Source: Streptomyces sp. NBC_01723
GTDB lineage: Bacteria; Actinomycetota; Actinomycetes; Streptomycetales; Streptomycetaceae
Assembly (NCBI RefSeq): GCF_036246005.1
Contig: NZ_CP109171.1
Location: forward strand, 8,110,001 to 8,174,000
DNA: 64,000 bases
Direction: 5' to 3'
A program made the translations under genes and the position numbers. How positions within the stretch are numbered: position 1 is the first letter of the stretch; each line of letters begins with the position of its first letter. The notes under the pieces are model-generated. The model had not been told where the DNA came from and did not search any database. It saw only the letters and a program-made list of their open reading frames with translations. Below, piece after piece: positions 16,214-26,071 of the stretch.

Positions 16214-17689
16214 ATGGCCGGCGGCGCGAACGCCATTCTCGTCGGCGGACGGCGGGGCGAGACGGCGACGTCCGGCACTCCCCGGCGCCTGCCCGTGGAC
16301 CTCCTGCTCGCGGCGGTGGCCGCCGTCTTCACCGTCGCCCAACTGGTCCTGGTCCACCCCTCGATGGGCCTCGGCTGGGACGAGACGGTCTACGTCAGCC
16401 AGGTCACCACCCATCACCCCGCCGCCTTCTTCAGCGCACCGCGTTCCCGGGGCGTCCCCCTGCTGGTGGCGCCCGTCGCCTCCTGGTCGGCCTCCACCGA
16501 ACTGCTGCGCGTCTACCTGGCCGTGCTCTCCGGCCTGGGCCTGTATCTCGCGCTGCGCGCCTGGCGCGGCCTGTTCCCCTCCCACGTCCTGGCCACGGCC
16601 GGAGCCTTCTTCGCCACCCTGTGGGTGACCCTCTTCTACGGTCCGCAGGCCATGCCCAACTACTGGGTCGCCGTCGGCGCCCTGATCTGCGTCGGCTGCT
16701 TCCTCCGGGTCCTGCGGGGCGAGTCCGGCCGGCGTGCGCTCTGGGGCGTGGCGGCCGGCGCCCTCCTGATGGCCCTGATGCGGCCGACCGACGCCGTCTG
16801 GGTGGCCGTACCCCTGCTGCTGCTCGTCCTCTTACGCCGCCACTGGATGCTGCTGCTCGCGCTGGCGGGCGGCCTGGCCGCCGGGGGACTTGAATGGGTG
16901 ATCGAGGCGTACGCCTGGTACGGCGGCCTCGGCGAGCGGCTGTCGAGGGCCTCCGAGATCCAGGGCGGCCTCGGCTGGAACTTCGCCGTCGACGACCAGC
17001 TGCGCAGCCTGGGCGGCCGTGGACTGTGCCGCCCCTGCACCGGAGCGATGCCGAACCCGCTGGTCACCCTGTGGTGGGTGGTGCTCCCGCTGGTCGCCGC
17101 CCTCGGCGTCGCCGTCGCGGTCCGGGCACGGCGGACCGCGACGGCCCTGGTCCCCTTCGTCTGCGCCGTGACGTCCGCGCTGCCGTACCTGTTCATGATC
17201 GGGTACGCGGCGCCCCGCTTCCTCCAGCCCGCCTACGCCCTGCTGGCCGTCCCCGTCGCCGACGCGCTGTGGCATCTGGTCAGGAACGGGCGCGACCGGT
17301 GGCGGCCGGTGCTCGCGCCGCTGGTGGCACTCGCCCTGGCCGGGCATCTCGCGGCCCAGACGGCCGTTCTCGTGGGCACCGTGAACCGCAACGTCGACAG
17401 CCGCCAGGACTGGACCCGCGTCGCCGACGAACTGCACCGGCTCGGGGTGCGCCCGCCCTGCCTGATCACCGGCCACGAGTCGATCCCCATCGGGTACTAC
17501 ACCGGCTGCTCGTCCGGCGAGACCAGCGGCAACAACGGGAACACCACCGCCGCCGAGATCGTGGACACCGCGACCAGGATCCCGGTCGCCGCGATCACCG
17601 GCCCGGGCGGCACCGTGCCCGGCTACGCCCGCGACTGGACCCCGCACCGCATCACCGACCTGAGCGTCCGCGTCGCACCCCCGGGTTAG
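16214..17689 (+). CDS. Polytopic membrane protein, glycosyltransferase-39-like
   Basis: 491-aa integral membrane protein with about ten to twelve hydrophobic spans. The first luminal/external loop after span 1 reads MGLGWDETVYVSQV, matching the Asp/Glu loop of GT-C (PMT/ArnT-like) glycosyltransferases that use lipid-linked sugars. The C-terminal 120 residues form a soluble extracytoplasmic domain. The ATG at 16214 follows GAGGGG. Codon 207 (16832-16834) is TTA, the rarest Streptomyces codon, read only by the bldA leucyl-tRNA, so translation is probably linked to development. It is the only TTA found in a gene of this window. Acceptor and donor are unknown. Confidence 0.7.
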   Translation: MAGGANAILVGGRRGETATSGTPRRLPVDLLLAAVAAVFTVAQLVLVHPSMGLGWDETVYVSQVTTHHPAAFFSAPRSRGVPLLVAPVASWSASTELLRVYLAVLSGLGLYLALRAWRGLFPSHVLATAGAFFATLWVTLFYGPQAMPNYWVAVGALICVGCFLRVLRGESGRRALWGVAAGALLMALMRPTDAVWVAVPLLLLVLLRRHWMLLLALAGGLAAGGLEWVIEAYAWYGGLGERLSRASEIQGGLGWNFAVDDQLRSLGGRGLCRPCTGAMPNPLVTLWWVVLPLVAALGVAVAVRARRTATALVPFVCAVTSALPYLFMIGYAAPRFLQPAYALLAVPVADALWHLVRNGRDRWRPVLAPLVALALAGHLAAQTAVLVGTVNRNVDSRQDWTRVADELHRLGVRPPCLITGHESIPIGYYTGCSSGETSGNNGNTTAAEIVDTATRIPVAAITGPGGTVPGYARDWTPHRITDLSVRVAPPG

Positions 17690-17756
17690 AGATCGCGTAT
17701 CGGGAAACGCGAACCGGGCAACGAGACGTCCGACGCAGCGCGAGAGGGAGGCAGTG

Positions 17757-18266
17757 ATGGGCACCGACCCCATGGCGGACGACGCCTACCAGCCCACCGG
17801 AACCAACGAGGAGCAGGCCGACGCCGCGCCCCTCGACCTCCAGGACGCCGTCGACGAGCGGACCTACGACGACACGCTCGACGAGGGCTACTCCCCGCCG
17901 GAGAAGCCCCTCGGCGTCAACCGGCACGGCACCACGGCCGCCGAGCAGCACGACGGCGAGAGCCTCGACGAGCGGCTCGCCGAGGAGGTGCCCGACGTCG
18001 CGGTGCCGGACGGCGACGGCGTGGGCGACCAACCCGGCGGCGAGGGGGAACCGGTCGACGCGGAGGCGGGCACGGAACGCTCGGGGCGCCTGGTCGCCCC
18101 CGACGAGGGTGTACGCGCCGACACCACCAAGGAGACGGTCGCCGAGGACGTGGGCATCGACGGCGGAGCCGCCGGCGCCGAGGAGGCCGCCATGCACGTC
18201 GTACCGGACGAGACGGAGTCCGCGGACCCCGAGGACGACGGGACGGGCCCCGGCCGGACGGGCTGA
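17757..18266 (+). CDS. DUF5709-type acidic protein
   Basis: 169-aa, extremely acidic soluble protein with no hydrophobic segment. The characteristic block DERTYDDTLDEGYSPPEKPLGVNRHGTTAAEQ and SLDERLAEEVPDV match the actinobacterial DUF5709 family, whose role is not known. ATG 17757 is preferred to GTG 17754 because GGGAGG lies five bases before it. Likely monocistronic; the opposing gene at 18301 converges on it. Confidence 0.75.
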   Translation: MGTDPMADDAYQPTGTNEEQADAAPLDLQDAVDERTYDDTLDEGYSPPEKPLGVNRHGTTAAEQHDGESLDERLAEEVPDVAVPDGDGVGDQPGGEGEPVDAEAGTERSGRLVAPDEGVRADTTKETVAEDVGIDGGAAGAEEAAMHVVPDETESADPEDDGTGPGRTG

Positions 18267-18300
18267 CCCGCCGGGGCCGGGCGAACCCGGGCCCGCAGGG

Positions 18301-18522
18301 TCAGGGCAGCAGCTTGTCGAGGGCCGCGGGGCCCTCGTCGGCCAGCTTGCGCCTGGCCCATTCCAGGTTCTCCGGCGTGACGTCCCGGCCGGCCGCCAGG
18401 ACGACGTCCTCCGGGGACACCTCCGTGCCGGTGCGCGCGTGGAGCAGGTCGTCCGGCGTGGCGCGGTCGTCGCCGGTACGGGCTTCGGACGGTCGGGAGG
18501 CGTCGGGCTGTGACGTCGACAT
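18301..18522 (-). CDS. Small hypothetical protein (73 aa)
   Basis: Soluble, charged protein. The C-terminal half has a conserved-looking layout, SPEDVVLAAGRDVTPENLEWARRKLADEGPAALDKLLP, two short helices that resemble a small binding domain. Function unknown. The ATG at 18522 has GAGGAG seven bases upstream; the longer reading from 18597 lacks one. Confidence 0.62.
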   Translation of the reverse strand: MSTSQPDASRPSEARTGDDRATPDDLLHARTGTEVSPEDVVLAAGRDVTPENLEWARRKLADEGPAALDKLLP

Positions 18523-18729
18523 ATCGGTGCTCCTCGGATCCGGATCGCTGCTTCGGTGCCGTGCTGTTGTCGGTCCCGAATATCCCGATAACACCATTCA
18601 ATGCGGATTCCTCCCGCGCATCCGGAGTGCCGGACGATCCGACGTGCCGCCGGGGGTGCCCCGGCGTGTAATGGAGGGCACGCGACATCGGACCGATCGA
18701 ATCTGTCGCCCGGCAGAAGGACCACGGCC

Positions 18730-20994
18730 ATGGCACGAAGGCGCACCGGCGCCGCGGGACGGGGGCCAGGTGGCGGGGGAGGACTGCGGCGGTGGGGCGA
18801 GTGGTGTGCCCGGCACGGAGCGATCGTCGTCGTCGCCTGGCTGGCCGCACTGGTCGCGCTGACCCTGACGAACCGCTCCTTCGGCGGTGACTACGCCGAC
18901 GACTTCAACCTGCCCTCCTCCCAGTCCCAGCAGGGCCTGGACGTCCTGGAGCGGCACGATCCGGCGGCCGGCGGCTACAGCAGCCAGATCGTCGTGCACG
19001 ACGACAAAGGGCTGACCTCGCTCAGCTCCCAGATGTCCACCACCGTGAGCGATCTGGGGAAGCTCCCGCACGTCCTGTCCGCCCAGAACCCGCTCACCGC
19101 CACCCCGCAGTCCGGTTCCTCCCAGCAGAACGTGGGCCCCGTCTCGACGGACGGCCGCACCGGCTACGTCACCGTCCGTTTCGACATCCAGCCCGCCCAG
19201 CTGGGCGACGGCTACCTCGACGGCGTGGACGACGCCGTCGCCCCGCTGCGCTCGGCGGGCGCCGAGGTCGAGTACGGCGGATCGCTCGGTGAGCTGGCCC
19301 GTCCGGCGGCCGACGACCGGGTGAGTGAACTCATCGGCTTCGGCGTCGCCGTCGTCGTCCTGCTGATCGGCTTCGGCAGCGTGCTCGCCGCGGTCGCGCC
19401 CCTGGTCACCGCGTTGATCGGGGTGGTCGGCGGGCTGGCCTGCCTCGGCCTGCTCGCGGCGGCGTTCACCTTCGCCACCGTCTCCCCGACCCTGGCGACC
19501 ATGATCGGCCTGGGCGTCGGCATCGACTACGCCCTGTTCCTGATCACCCGGCACCGGCAGAACCTCATGGACGGCGCCGACCCGGTGCGGGCGGCCGGTC
19601 ACGCCACCGGTACCAGCGGCCGGGCGGTCCTCGTCTCCGGCTGCACGGTGATCGTCGCGCTCCTTGGCCTGTACGCGTCCGGGGTGTCCTTCATCGGCAA
19701 GCTCGGTATCGCCGCCGCGGTGACCGTCGTCTCGGCCGTCCTCGGCGCCCTGACCCTGGTGCCCGCCCTGCTCGGGCTCGTCGGCCGGCACATCGACCGG
19801 CTGCGGGTACGCCGCCCGGTCGCCGAGACCGACGCCGAGCCCGGCACCGAACCGCACGGCACCTGGCACCGCTACGCACGGCGGGTGGAGCGGCGGCCGT
19901 GGCGCTTCCTGGCCGCGGGCGTGGCGGCCCTCGTCGTGCTGGCCGTCCCCGTGTTCTCCCTCCAGCTCGGCCACATCGACGACGGCGCCGACCCCACGTC
20001 CTTCACCGACCGGCGGGCCTACGACCTGATGTCCGACGCCTTCGGGCCCGGCTCCAACGGCCCGCTGACCGTCGTCGTCGACCAGAGCGGCGTACCCCAG
20101 TCGCAGCGCTCGGACCTCTCCTCGCAGGTCACCAAGAGCCTCGACGGCGTCTCCGGCACGGCCGCGGTGACACCGGTGACCCCCACCCAGGACGGCGACG
20201 TGCTGCTCGCCACGGTGTACCCGAAGGACGCCACGCAGAGCGCCGCCACCACCGACCTGGCCAACCGGCTGGTCGACAGCACCCTGCCCGACGCCGTCGC
20301 CGGCACGGACGCCGAGGGCTACGTCACCGGGGCCACCGCCTCGCAGGTGGACTTCCGCGACATCGTCGCCGAACGCCTGCCGCTGATCATCGGCGTGGTG
20401 GTCGCGCTGGCCTTCCTGATCATCCTGGCGGTCTTCCGCGGCCCGCTGGTCGCCCTCAAGGCCGCCGTCCTCAACGTGCTGTCGATCGCCGCCTCCTACG
20501 GCGTCGTGGTGGCCGTCTTCCAGTGGGGGTGGGGCGGACCCGCGCTCGGGGTCTCCGGCACGGTGCCCATCGAGAGCTACGTCCCGATGATGATGTTCGC
20601 GATCATCTTCGGACTCAGCATGGACTACGAGATCTTCCTGCTCTCCCGGGTCCACGAGGCCTGGCTGCGCACGGGGAACGCGAAGGACTCGGTGGCCCAC
20701 GCCCTGGAGATCACCGCGCGGGTCATCACCTGTGCGGCCCTGATCATGGTGAGCGTCTTCGCCGCGTTCGTCATCAGCGACAACATCGTGGTCAAGATGC
20801 TCGGCCTGGGCCTCGCCGTGAGCGTGCTCATCGACGCGACGATCGTCCGCCTGCTCCTGGTGCCCGCCGTGATGACGCTGCTCGGACGGCACGCCTGGTG
20901 GACTCCTCGGTGGCTCGACCGGATCCTCCCGCACATCGACGCGGAGGGCGAGCACGAAGGGGGCGTCAGCCCCGGGCGGGCGGCGCAGGGGTGA
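18730..20994 (+). CDS. MMPL/RND-family membrane transporter
   Basis: 754-aa exporter of the MMPL type. One N-terminal span ([17 protein letters not shown]) is followed by a large extracellular domain, a block of five spans (residues about 200-370) with [17 protein letters not shown], a second extracellular domain, and a second five-span block with [16 protein letters not shown]. The two internal GxxxDY motifs carry the proton-relay aspartates of this proton-driven family. Substrates are usually lipids or drugs and are unknown here. The ATG 18730 follows AGAAGGA. Its last 29 bases overlap the end of the convergent phosphatase gene. Confidence 0.92.
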   Translation: MARRRTGAAGRGPGGGGGLRRWGEWCARHGAIVVVAWLAALVALTLTNRSFGGDYADDFNLPSSQSQQGLDVLERHDPAAGGYSSQIVVHDDKGLTSLSSQMSTTVSDLGKLPHVLSAQNPLTATPQSGSSQQNVGPVSTDGRTGYVTVRFDIQPAQLGDGYLDGVDDAVAPLRSAGAEVEYGGSLGELARPAADDRVSELIGFGVAVVVLLIGFGSVLAAVAPLVTALIGVVGGLACLGLLAAAFTFATVSPTLATMIGLGVGIDYALFLITRHRQNLMDGADPVRAAGHATGTSGRAVLVSGCTVIVALLGLYASGVSFIGKLGIAAAVTVVSAVLGALTLVPALLGLVGRHIDRLRVRRPVAETDAEPGTEPHGTWHRYARRVERRPWRFLAAGVAALVVLAVPVFSLQLGHIDDGADPTSFTDRRAYDLMSDAFGPGSNGPLTVVVDQSGVPQSQRSDLSSQVTKSLDGVSGTAAVTPVTPTQDGDVLLATVYPKDATQSAATTDLANRLVDSTLPDAVAGTDAEGYVTGATASQVDFRDIVAERLPLIIGVVVALAFLIILAVFRGPLVALKAAVLNVLSIAASYGVVVAVFQWGWGGPALGVSGTVPIESYVPMMMFAIIFGLSMDYEIFLLSRVHEAWLRTGNAKDSVAHALEITARVITCAALIMVSVFAAFVISDNIVVKMLGLGLAVSVLIDATIVRLLLVPAVMTLLGRHAWWTPRWLDRILPHIDAEGEHEGGVSPGRAAQG

Positions 20995-22075
20995 GGACGA
21001 GCATCGTGACGTCGTCCTGCACGTCCGGGCAGAACCTCAGCAGGTCGGCCCAGACCAGCCCGGGGAGCGCGGACGGATCGGCGCCCGCGAGCGCGGCCAG
21101 CCGTTCGGCCAGCGGGTAGAAGGCGCCGCCGTCGCCGCGGGCCTCGACCACGCCGTCGGAGGCGAGGAAGAGAAGGTCACCGGGGCGCAGCCGCACCGTG
21201 CACACCTCGATGGCTCCCGCGTCCGCCAGTCCGAGCCCGAGCGGCGTCCACGGGGCGACCTCCAGCTCCGTGGCCCGCCCGTCCCGCAGCAGCAGCGGCG
21301 GCGGGTTGCCGCAGACCACGACGCGCGCCTCCAGGCCGTCAGCGGAGAACTCCAGCAGCGCGGCCGTCGCGAACAGCTCCGCGTGCCGCGCGTCCGCCGA
21401 GTCCACCAGCAGCCTGCGGTCCAGCCGCCCCGCCACCGACGCGAGGTCCGGCCGGTCCAGCACCGCCTCCCGGAACGCGCCCAGCAGCGAGGCGACCGTC
21501 GACACCGCCGACAGCCCGTGCCCCTGCACGTCCCCCGTCACCACCCGTACGCCGAACGGGCCGTCCCGCACGTCGAAGAAGTCGCCCCCGACCAGCGTCC
21601 CGCGCTGCGCCGCCCGGTACAGCCCGGCGCAGCGCACCGCCCCCACCCGCTCGGGCAGCGGGGGCACCACCGCACGCTGCGCGGCCTCGGCGACCGTGCG
21701 CTCCAGCCCCAGCTGGGCGTCGCGCCGACTGCGCACGAAGGACACGAACACGCTCAGCACCGCGACGAAGACGACGGTCAACAGGTCGGCCTCGCCCGGC
21801 CGGTCGAGCTGGAAGACCGGCACGGTCAGCAGCGCGACCACGGCGCCGCACAGCGCGGCCGTCGCCAGCGGGCTGTACGACAGCACGGCCAGCGGCGGGA
21901 TGGCGCCCAGCAGGAAACCGATGTCCAGACGGTCGTCACTGAGCAGCGTCGCCAGGCAGATCAGCAGGATGAGGGCCGGCGGCAGCACCCGCACCCAGCG
22001 GGGCGGCGGGGCCCCGCTGAGCCAGTTCCGCCGGTCCTCGCCCGGGCGCAGCGGCGGGCCGGACACCATTCGCAC
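20966..22075 (-). CDS. Membrane-bound PP2C-type (SpoIIE) protein phosphatase
   Basis: 369-aa protein. Three or four N-terminal membrane spans ([19 protein letters not shown] ... [16 protein letters not shown] ... [16 protein letters not shown]) are joined by a short helix to a SpoIIE/PP2C phosphatase domain with [23 protein letters not shown] and a C-terminal DDVTMLVL. The conserved aspartates bind the two metal ions. Such enzymes in Streptomyces usually dephosphorylate anti-anti-sigma factors to switch on stress sigma factors. The GTG at 22075 has GGAG nine bases upstream. No partner switch protein lies alongside. Confidence 0.9.
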   Translation of the reverse strand: MRMVSGPPLRPGEDRRNWLSGAPPPRWVRVLPPALILLICLATLLSDDRLDIGFLLGAIPPLAVLSYSPLATAALCGAVVALLTVPVFQLDRPGEADLLTVVFVAVLSVFVSFVRSRRDAQLGLERTVAEAAQRAVVPPLPERVGAVRCAGLYRAAQRGTLVGGDFFDVRDGPFGVRVVTGDVQGHGLSAVSTVASLLGAFREAVLDRPDLASVAGRLDRRLLVDSADARHAELFATAALLEFSADGLEARVVVCGNPPPLLLRDGRATELEVAPWTPLGLGLADAGAIEVCTVRLRPGDLLFLASDGVVEARGDGGAFYPLAERLAALAGADPSALPGLVWADLLRFCPDVQDDVTMLVLTPAPPARG

Positions 22076-22145
22076 ACCACCACGCTCCTACGCCGCCCCG
22101 CCGCCCGCACGCCGAACCACGCGGGCCGCGGCGCGCGGCGGGTGG

Positions 22146-23360
22146 TTAGAACGCGGTCAGCGTGAGCCGGAAGCCGGTCGGTGCCGTGTCCTGGATGTAC
22201 GAGGCGAAATCGGCCACGTCGTCGAAGGCGAAGCCGTACGCCCTGCCGTCCTCGGTGGCCGCGTGCACCGCCTTGGAGTAGTGGTTGGTCAGGCCGGTCC
22301 CGTAGAACGTCGCCGGGTCGGTCGTGGGCTGCTCGGCAGAGGACACCAGCGTGGAGCGGTTGAAACCGGCGCCGAGGACCGCCGCGACGGGGCCGGTCGT
22401 GCCGTCGTTGGGCGCGGCGAGGGCACCGTCGCAGAACAGCACGTCCCGGGTGGACGGCTTGGCGAAGGACACCTGGGCGGGACCGTCGAAGGTCAGCCGC
22501 CCGCCGCGCACCCGGCCGGTGAAGGTGCCGGCGTTGGTGGTGATCCGCAGGTCCTTGCCGGTGTAGGTGCTCCAGACCTCGTCGATGTACGGGGCGAGGT
22601 AGTCCTTCGCGAACAGACCGGCGTCCAGCCCGTGCCCCGGGGCGATCACCCGGGTGTCGTCCACGACGAGCGGCGCGAACTCCTCGACCCGGCGCAGCGC
22701 GTCGAACACCGCCGCCCGTCCGCCCGGGCGCACGGTCCCGGTGGTCTGGTCCTTGGCGCCGGTCAGCCGGATGGCGAGCGGCACGCTGAACATGTCGACC
22801 ATCGTGGTGTTGCAGAACATGCCGGAGGAGTTGTACGTGAACTCGGCGCAGTCGTGCAGCACGCCGTGGTTGGGGTCGGACTCGACCCAGCCCGCCGGGT
22901 ACTGGAGGGCGGGGTTTCCGGCGCCGTCCGCGACCACCTTGAACTTCAGCTTCTCGCCGAGGGACACGTAGATCCGCCCGGAGAGGTACGGCAGGTTCAG
23001 CTTCGTCTCACCGCTGCCGGCGAGGCCGATGGCGTAGTCGGTGTATCCGTCGGCGCCGTTGTCCGACAGCGCCACCGGGGCGACGGACCCGTCGGGGGTG
23101 ACGCGGACCTGCCGGCCGTCCAGGTTGCCGACGATGTAGACGTGGACGTCCGCGTTGCCGAAGGCGCCGGTGCTGTTGACGATCGTCAGCGGCAGGGCAC
23201 CGGCGGCCTTGGTCGCGGGGGAGTCCGCGGCGTCGTCCGAGCCGACGCCGGCGAGGGCGTGCGGGGCGACGGCCGCCGCGACGGGCGCGGCCACGACGGC
23301 TCCGCCGAGGGCGACGAGCAGCTTGCGACGGGCGAGCGGACGCTGGTGACGAGGAGTCAT
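22146..23360 (-). CDS. Secreted glycoside hydrolase family 64 beta-1,3-glucanase
   Basis: 404-aa secreted enzyme of GH64 (laminaripentaose-producing beta-1,3-glucanase family), which cuts fungal-type beta-1,3-glucan. The N-terminus RPLARRKLLVALGG is a probable twin-arginine (Tat) signal with cleavage near HALA. The catalytic segment reads CAEFTYNSSGMFCNTTMVD; its Glu and Asp are 16 residues apart, as in characterised GH64 (Glu154/Asp170). No carbohydrate-binding module follows. The ATG at 23360 has GGAGA. A 14-base perfect palindrome 64 bases upstream looks like a LacI-family (CebR-like) operator, so induction by an oligosaccharide is likely. Confidence 0.88.
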   Translation of the reverse strand: MTPRHQRPLARRKLLVALGGAVVAAPVAAAVAPHALAGVGSDDAADSPATKAAGALPLTIVNSTGAFGNADVHVYIVGNLDGRQVRVTPDGSVAPVALSDNGADGYTDYAIGLAGSGETKLNLPYLSGRIYVSLGEKLKFKVVADGAGNPALQYPAGWVESDPNHGVLHDCAEFTYNSSGMFCNTTMVDMFSVPLAIRLTGAKDQTTGTVRPGGRAAVFDALRRVEEFAPLVVDDTRVIAPGHGLDAGLFAKDYLAPYIDEVWSTYTGKDLRITTNAGTFTGRVRGGRLTFDGPAQVSFAKPSTRDVLFCDGALAAPNDGTTGPVAAVLGAGFNRSTLVSSAEQPTTDPATFYGTGLTNHYSKAVHAATEDGRAYGFAFDDVADFASYIQDTAPTGFRLTLTAF

Positions 23361-23423
23361 GTGGGGGGGTCTCCAGAGTGATCGGGACAAGACGGCGTGG
23401 GAGTGGGGATCCGGCAGGGCTCC

Positions 23424-23437
23424 TGAGAGCGCTCTCA
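23424..23437 (-). promoter_or_regulatory. LacI-type operator upstream of the GH64 gene
   Basis: The perfect palindrome TGAGAGCGCTCTCA has the layout of Streptomyces sugar-hydrolase operators for LacI-family repressors (CebR type, TGGGAGCGCTCCCA), differing at two symmetric positions. It lies in the leader/promoter of the glucanase gene. No LacI-type gene is in the window, so the repressor would act in trans. Confidence 0.7.
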
Positions 23438-23546
23438 CGCGGTGCGCCGATGGTACGCACGGGAGACGGGCCGGCCAACCGGCTCCGTGTCCGCTCAAGT
23501 GCGTTGTTCCTGATGGGACTTGGTGCCCGGGTCGCCGGAGAGGAAC

Positions 23547-23574
23547 GCTTAACCGGTGCTTAAGGCCCGCTTAA
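23547..23574 (+). repeat. Three GCTTAA repeats phased at 11 bp
   Basis: GCTTAA occurs at 23547-23552, 23558-23563 and 23569-23574, exactly 11 bases apart, in an otherwise GC-rich gap between the divergent GH64 and acetyltransferase genes. One repeat per helical turn is the arrangement bound by OmpR-type response regulators such as PhoP. Spacing is directly visible; the protein is inferred. Confidence 0.55.
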
Positions 23575-23678
23575 TTCCCGCCTCGAATCCGGTGGCCGCT
23601 CGCGTACGGCTCCCGTACCGTTCGGCCCACGCGGGGCCGTCCGGGTCACGCGAGCGCCCGTCGCACCCCGGAGGTTCC

Positions 23679-24578
23679 GTGACCGAGCCGGTCATCCGCA
23701 CACTCGACGCGAGCAACGTCGCTCTCTTCGACGCCATGCCCGACCCGCTGGCCGCCCGTGAGGGCCACCGGCTCACCCGGCACCGCCCCGACTGGAAGCG
23801 GGTCGCCCTGCGCGACGGCACCGTGGTCGCCCGCGCCGCCTGGTGGGGCGGCCCCGACGACACCGAACCCGTCAACGTCAACTGGTTCGACGTGGCCGAG
23901 GGCGAGGAGGACGCGGGAGCCGAACTCCTGCGCACCGCCCCCTGGCAGGTCGAACTCGAACTGAACGCGCCCGGCACCTGGCACGACGACCCCGCCCTGC
24001 GGGCCGCCGTCGAGGCCCGCCTCACCGCGGCCAAGGCGGCCGGTTACGTCCCCCTGGTAGAACGCTTCCTGTACCGCTGGACCCCGGAGTGCGGGCTCCC
24101 CGCCCGGCCCGGACGCCTGGACTTCCGGCCCGAACCGGACGACGCGGTGTTCCTCGACGCGCTGCGCCGCATCCACTCCGTCACGCTCGACGCCCACGCG
24201 CTGAGGGAGATCGAGGAGCACGGCCTCGACCGGGCCGCCCAGGCCGAGCTGGACTTCTTCCACTGGTGCCCCTCGCCGCGCGCGTGGTGGCAAGTGGCGT
24301 ACACGGCGGAGGGCGAGCTCGCGGGCATCCACATCCCCGCGCACAATCCGTCCGGCCCGTGCGTCGCCTTCATCGGCGTCCTGCCGGAGCACCGCGGTCG
24401 GGGGTACGCCTACGACCTGCTCGTCGAGTGCACCCACGTCCTGGTGGAGCGGGGCGCCGAGTTCGTGTCCGCCGCCACGGACCGGGGGAACCATCCGATG
24501 GCCGCCAACTTCGCCAAGGCCGGCTACCCCGTGGTGCGCGAGCGGATCGACTTCCGTCCGCCGGTGGCGGGCCGGTGA
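23679..24578 (+). CDS. GNAT-family N-acetyltransferase
   Basis: 299-aa protein. The C-terminal GNAT domain has the acetyl-CoA loop VAFIGVLPEHRGRGYAYDLL (Q/RxxGxG/A type) and SAATDRGNHPMAANFAKAGY, the usual end of the fold. The N-terminal half looks like a degenerate second acetyltransferase domain. The substrate is unknown. GTG 23679 has GGAGG five bases upstream, excluding the longer reading from 23556. An 11-bp-phased repeat about 105 bases upstream may control it. A 68-codon reading frame from 24576 was considered and not accepted. Confidence 0.85.
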   Translation: MTEPVIRTLDASNVALFDAMPDPLAAREGHRLTRHRPDWKRVALRDGTVVARAAWWGGPDDTEPVNVNWFDVAEGEEDAGAELLRTAPWQVELELNAPGTWHDDPALRAAVEARLTAAKAAGYVPLVERFLYRWTPECGLPARPGRLDFRPEPDDAVFLDALRRIHSVTLDAHALREIEEHGLDRAAQAELDFFHWCPSPRAWWQVAYTAEGELAGIHIPAHNPSGPCVAFIGVLPEHRGRGYAYDLLVECTHVLVERGAEFVSAATDRGNHPMAANFAKAGYPVVRERIDFRPPVAGR

Positions 24579-24787
24579 TCACCGGCGTGCGCGGCGCGGG
24601 CGATGCGGGGTTCGGGGGCGAGACCCGGCAGGTGCGGTCCCGCGACTGCGGTGAGGGGGCAAAGCGCGCGCCGCTTTCGCCGGACGGCCCGGTCGCCGGG
24701 TTCCTGCCGCACATCGAGGGCCACCGCGCGTGGTTCCGATGGAGCGACGAACCGTGCGAACGGACGGGCGACGACGGCTGAGCCGGG

Positions 24788-25675
24788 TCACCGGCGGTCG
24801 GTCAGCAGGGCCTCCGCCTCGGCGAGGATCTCCGTGACCCGCAGCCCGAACGCGGCGTCGCACGGTGACGGCCGCCCACCGCCGGCCGCTCCGAGCAGCG
24901 CGTCCGCGGCCCGCCGCAGCGCGGGCACCGGCCCCTCCACGGCTTCCGGAAGAAGCGTCACACCGGCCCGCCCGCGCAGTTCCACCGTCGCCCCGGCCGC
25001 GGCGGGCGGCGCCGTCAGGCTGAGCGTGAGGGTGCTCGACGCCCCGCCGGAGTGGTCCAGGACCAGATGGACGGTGTCCCCGGAACCCGGCACCGCCGCC
25101 GACACGCGCCGGGCGTCCCCGAGGACCGGCAGCAGCACGGACAGGGCGTGCGGACCCACGTCCCACAGGGCGCCCTTCTCCCGGCGCCACGGCGAGTGCG
25201 CGAAGGGGCTGTCGTCGCCGCCGAAGACGGAGCCGAGCCACTGCGCCCGCGCGGTGAACCAGCCGTCCTTCTCGGCCTGTTCGGTGATCCACGCCTCGGT
25301 CTCGGGCTGGAACCGGGCGGTGAAGAAGACGACCGAGGCCACGCCCGCCGCACGCACCGCCTCCACCACCGCCCGCCCCTGCGCCACCGTCGGCGCGAGC
25401 GGCTTGTCGAGCAGGAGATGGCGCCCGGCCCGTGCCGCGCGCACGGCCAGCTCGGCCTGCACGCCCGGGGGCAGCGCTACGGCGACGGCATCCACGTCGG
25501 CGAGCAGGGTGTCGACGTCGTCGTAGGCGCGGGTGCCGTGCCGCTCCGCCAGCTCCTTGGCGGCGTCCGGTCGCCGCCCCCACACCCCGACGAAGTCCAG
25601 GCCGTCGTGCCCGCCCAGAGCCGGGGCGTGTGCCATGTCGGCCCAGGGGCCGGTGCCGAGCAGTCCGATACGCAT
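24788..25675 (-). CDS. Gfo/Idh/MocA-family NAD(P)-dependent oxidoreductase
   Basis: 295-aa cytoplasmic dehydrogenase. An N-terminal Rossmann fold ([20 protein letters not shown]) carries the nucleotide-binding glycines; the catalytic-site motif appears as LLLDKPLAP, with Asp-Lys-Pro in place of the commoner Glu-Lys-Pro. A C-terminal alpha/beta domain with a histidine in [14 protein letters not shown] supplies the second catalytic region. The substrate is usually a sugar, inositol or related polyol. It stands alone, with no sugar genes beside it. The ATG start is at the edge of a 396-base gap. Confidence 0.87.
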   Translation of the reverse strand: MRIGLLGTGPWADMAHAPALGGHDGLDFVGVWGRRPDAAKELAERHGTRAYDDVDTLLADVDAVAVALPPGVQAELAVRAARAGRHLLLDKPLAPTVAQGRAVVEAVRAAGVASVVFFTARFQPETEAWITEQAEKDGWFTARAQWLGSVFGGDDSPFAHSPWRREKGALWDVGPHALSVLLPVLGDARRVSAAVPGSGDTVHLVLDHSGGASSTLTLSLTAPPAAAGATVELRGRAGVTLLPEAVEGPVPALRRAADALLGAAGGGRPSPCDAAFGLRVTEILAEAEALLTDRR

Positions 25676-26071
25676 GCCGTCGCCTCTCCACGGTGCCGGA
25701 CCCCGCTCGGGGGGCCCGCCGACGTTCCCATGACGACCGGCGTGTCACAGCCCGGCCGACGCCGAGCGTGTCACACCGGCCCCGCCCGCGGACAGCGTGC
25801 CGGCCGAGGCCGACGCGGGCCCGCCACGAGGACCCCCGGCGGCCCCGGCCCGCCCCACCGCGTCGCCCTCACGTCGCCCCCGCATCGCCCTTCACGCCGC
25901 ACGAGACCGGTGATTCTGCCGATCCCCCCGGCCGCACCACCCCTCGACAGTGGCACCGCCAGCTCATCGGCGACACCCTCCGGCGGATGTCCCGGGACGC
26001 GACCCCACGTGCCCCGGAACGTGTGCGACCACCGGCCGGGCCCCTCGCCACGACAGAGAGGACCATCCCTC
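25676..26071. other. Intergenic region before the polyesterase gene
   Basis: No convincing gene. It contains two exact copies of CGTGTCACA (25741-25749 and 25767-25775), 26 bases apart, which could be regulator sites for either divergent neighbour. No clear promoter hexamers were found. Confidence 0.4.

Noticed and set aside
18598..20955. 785-codon frame opposite the MMPL transporter
   Set aside because: Shadow frame of the third-position GC bias; low-complexity product and no motif.
24576..24781. 68-codon frame starting at a GTG overlapping the acetyltransferase stop
   Set aside because: Overlap looks like coupling, but the product is low-complexity with no ribosome site of its own and no recognisable domain.
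25741..25775. CGTGTCACA pair as a firm operator
   Set aside because: Only two short direct copies; kept as a remark in the gap entry but not claimed as a site.
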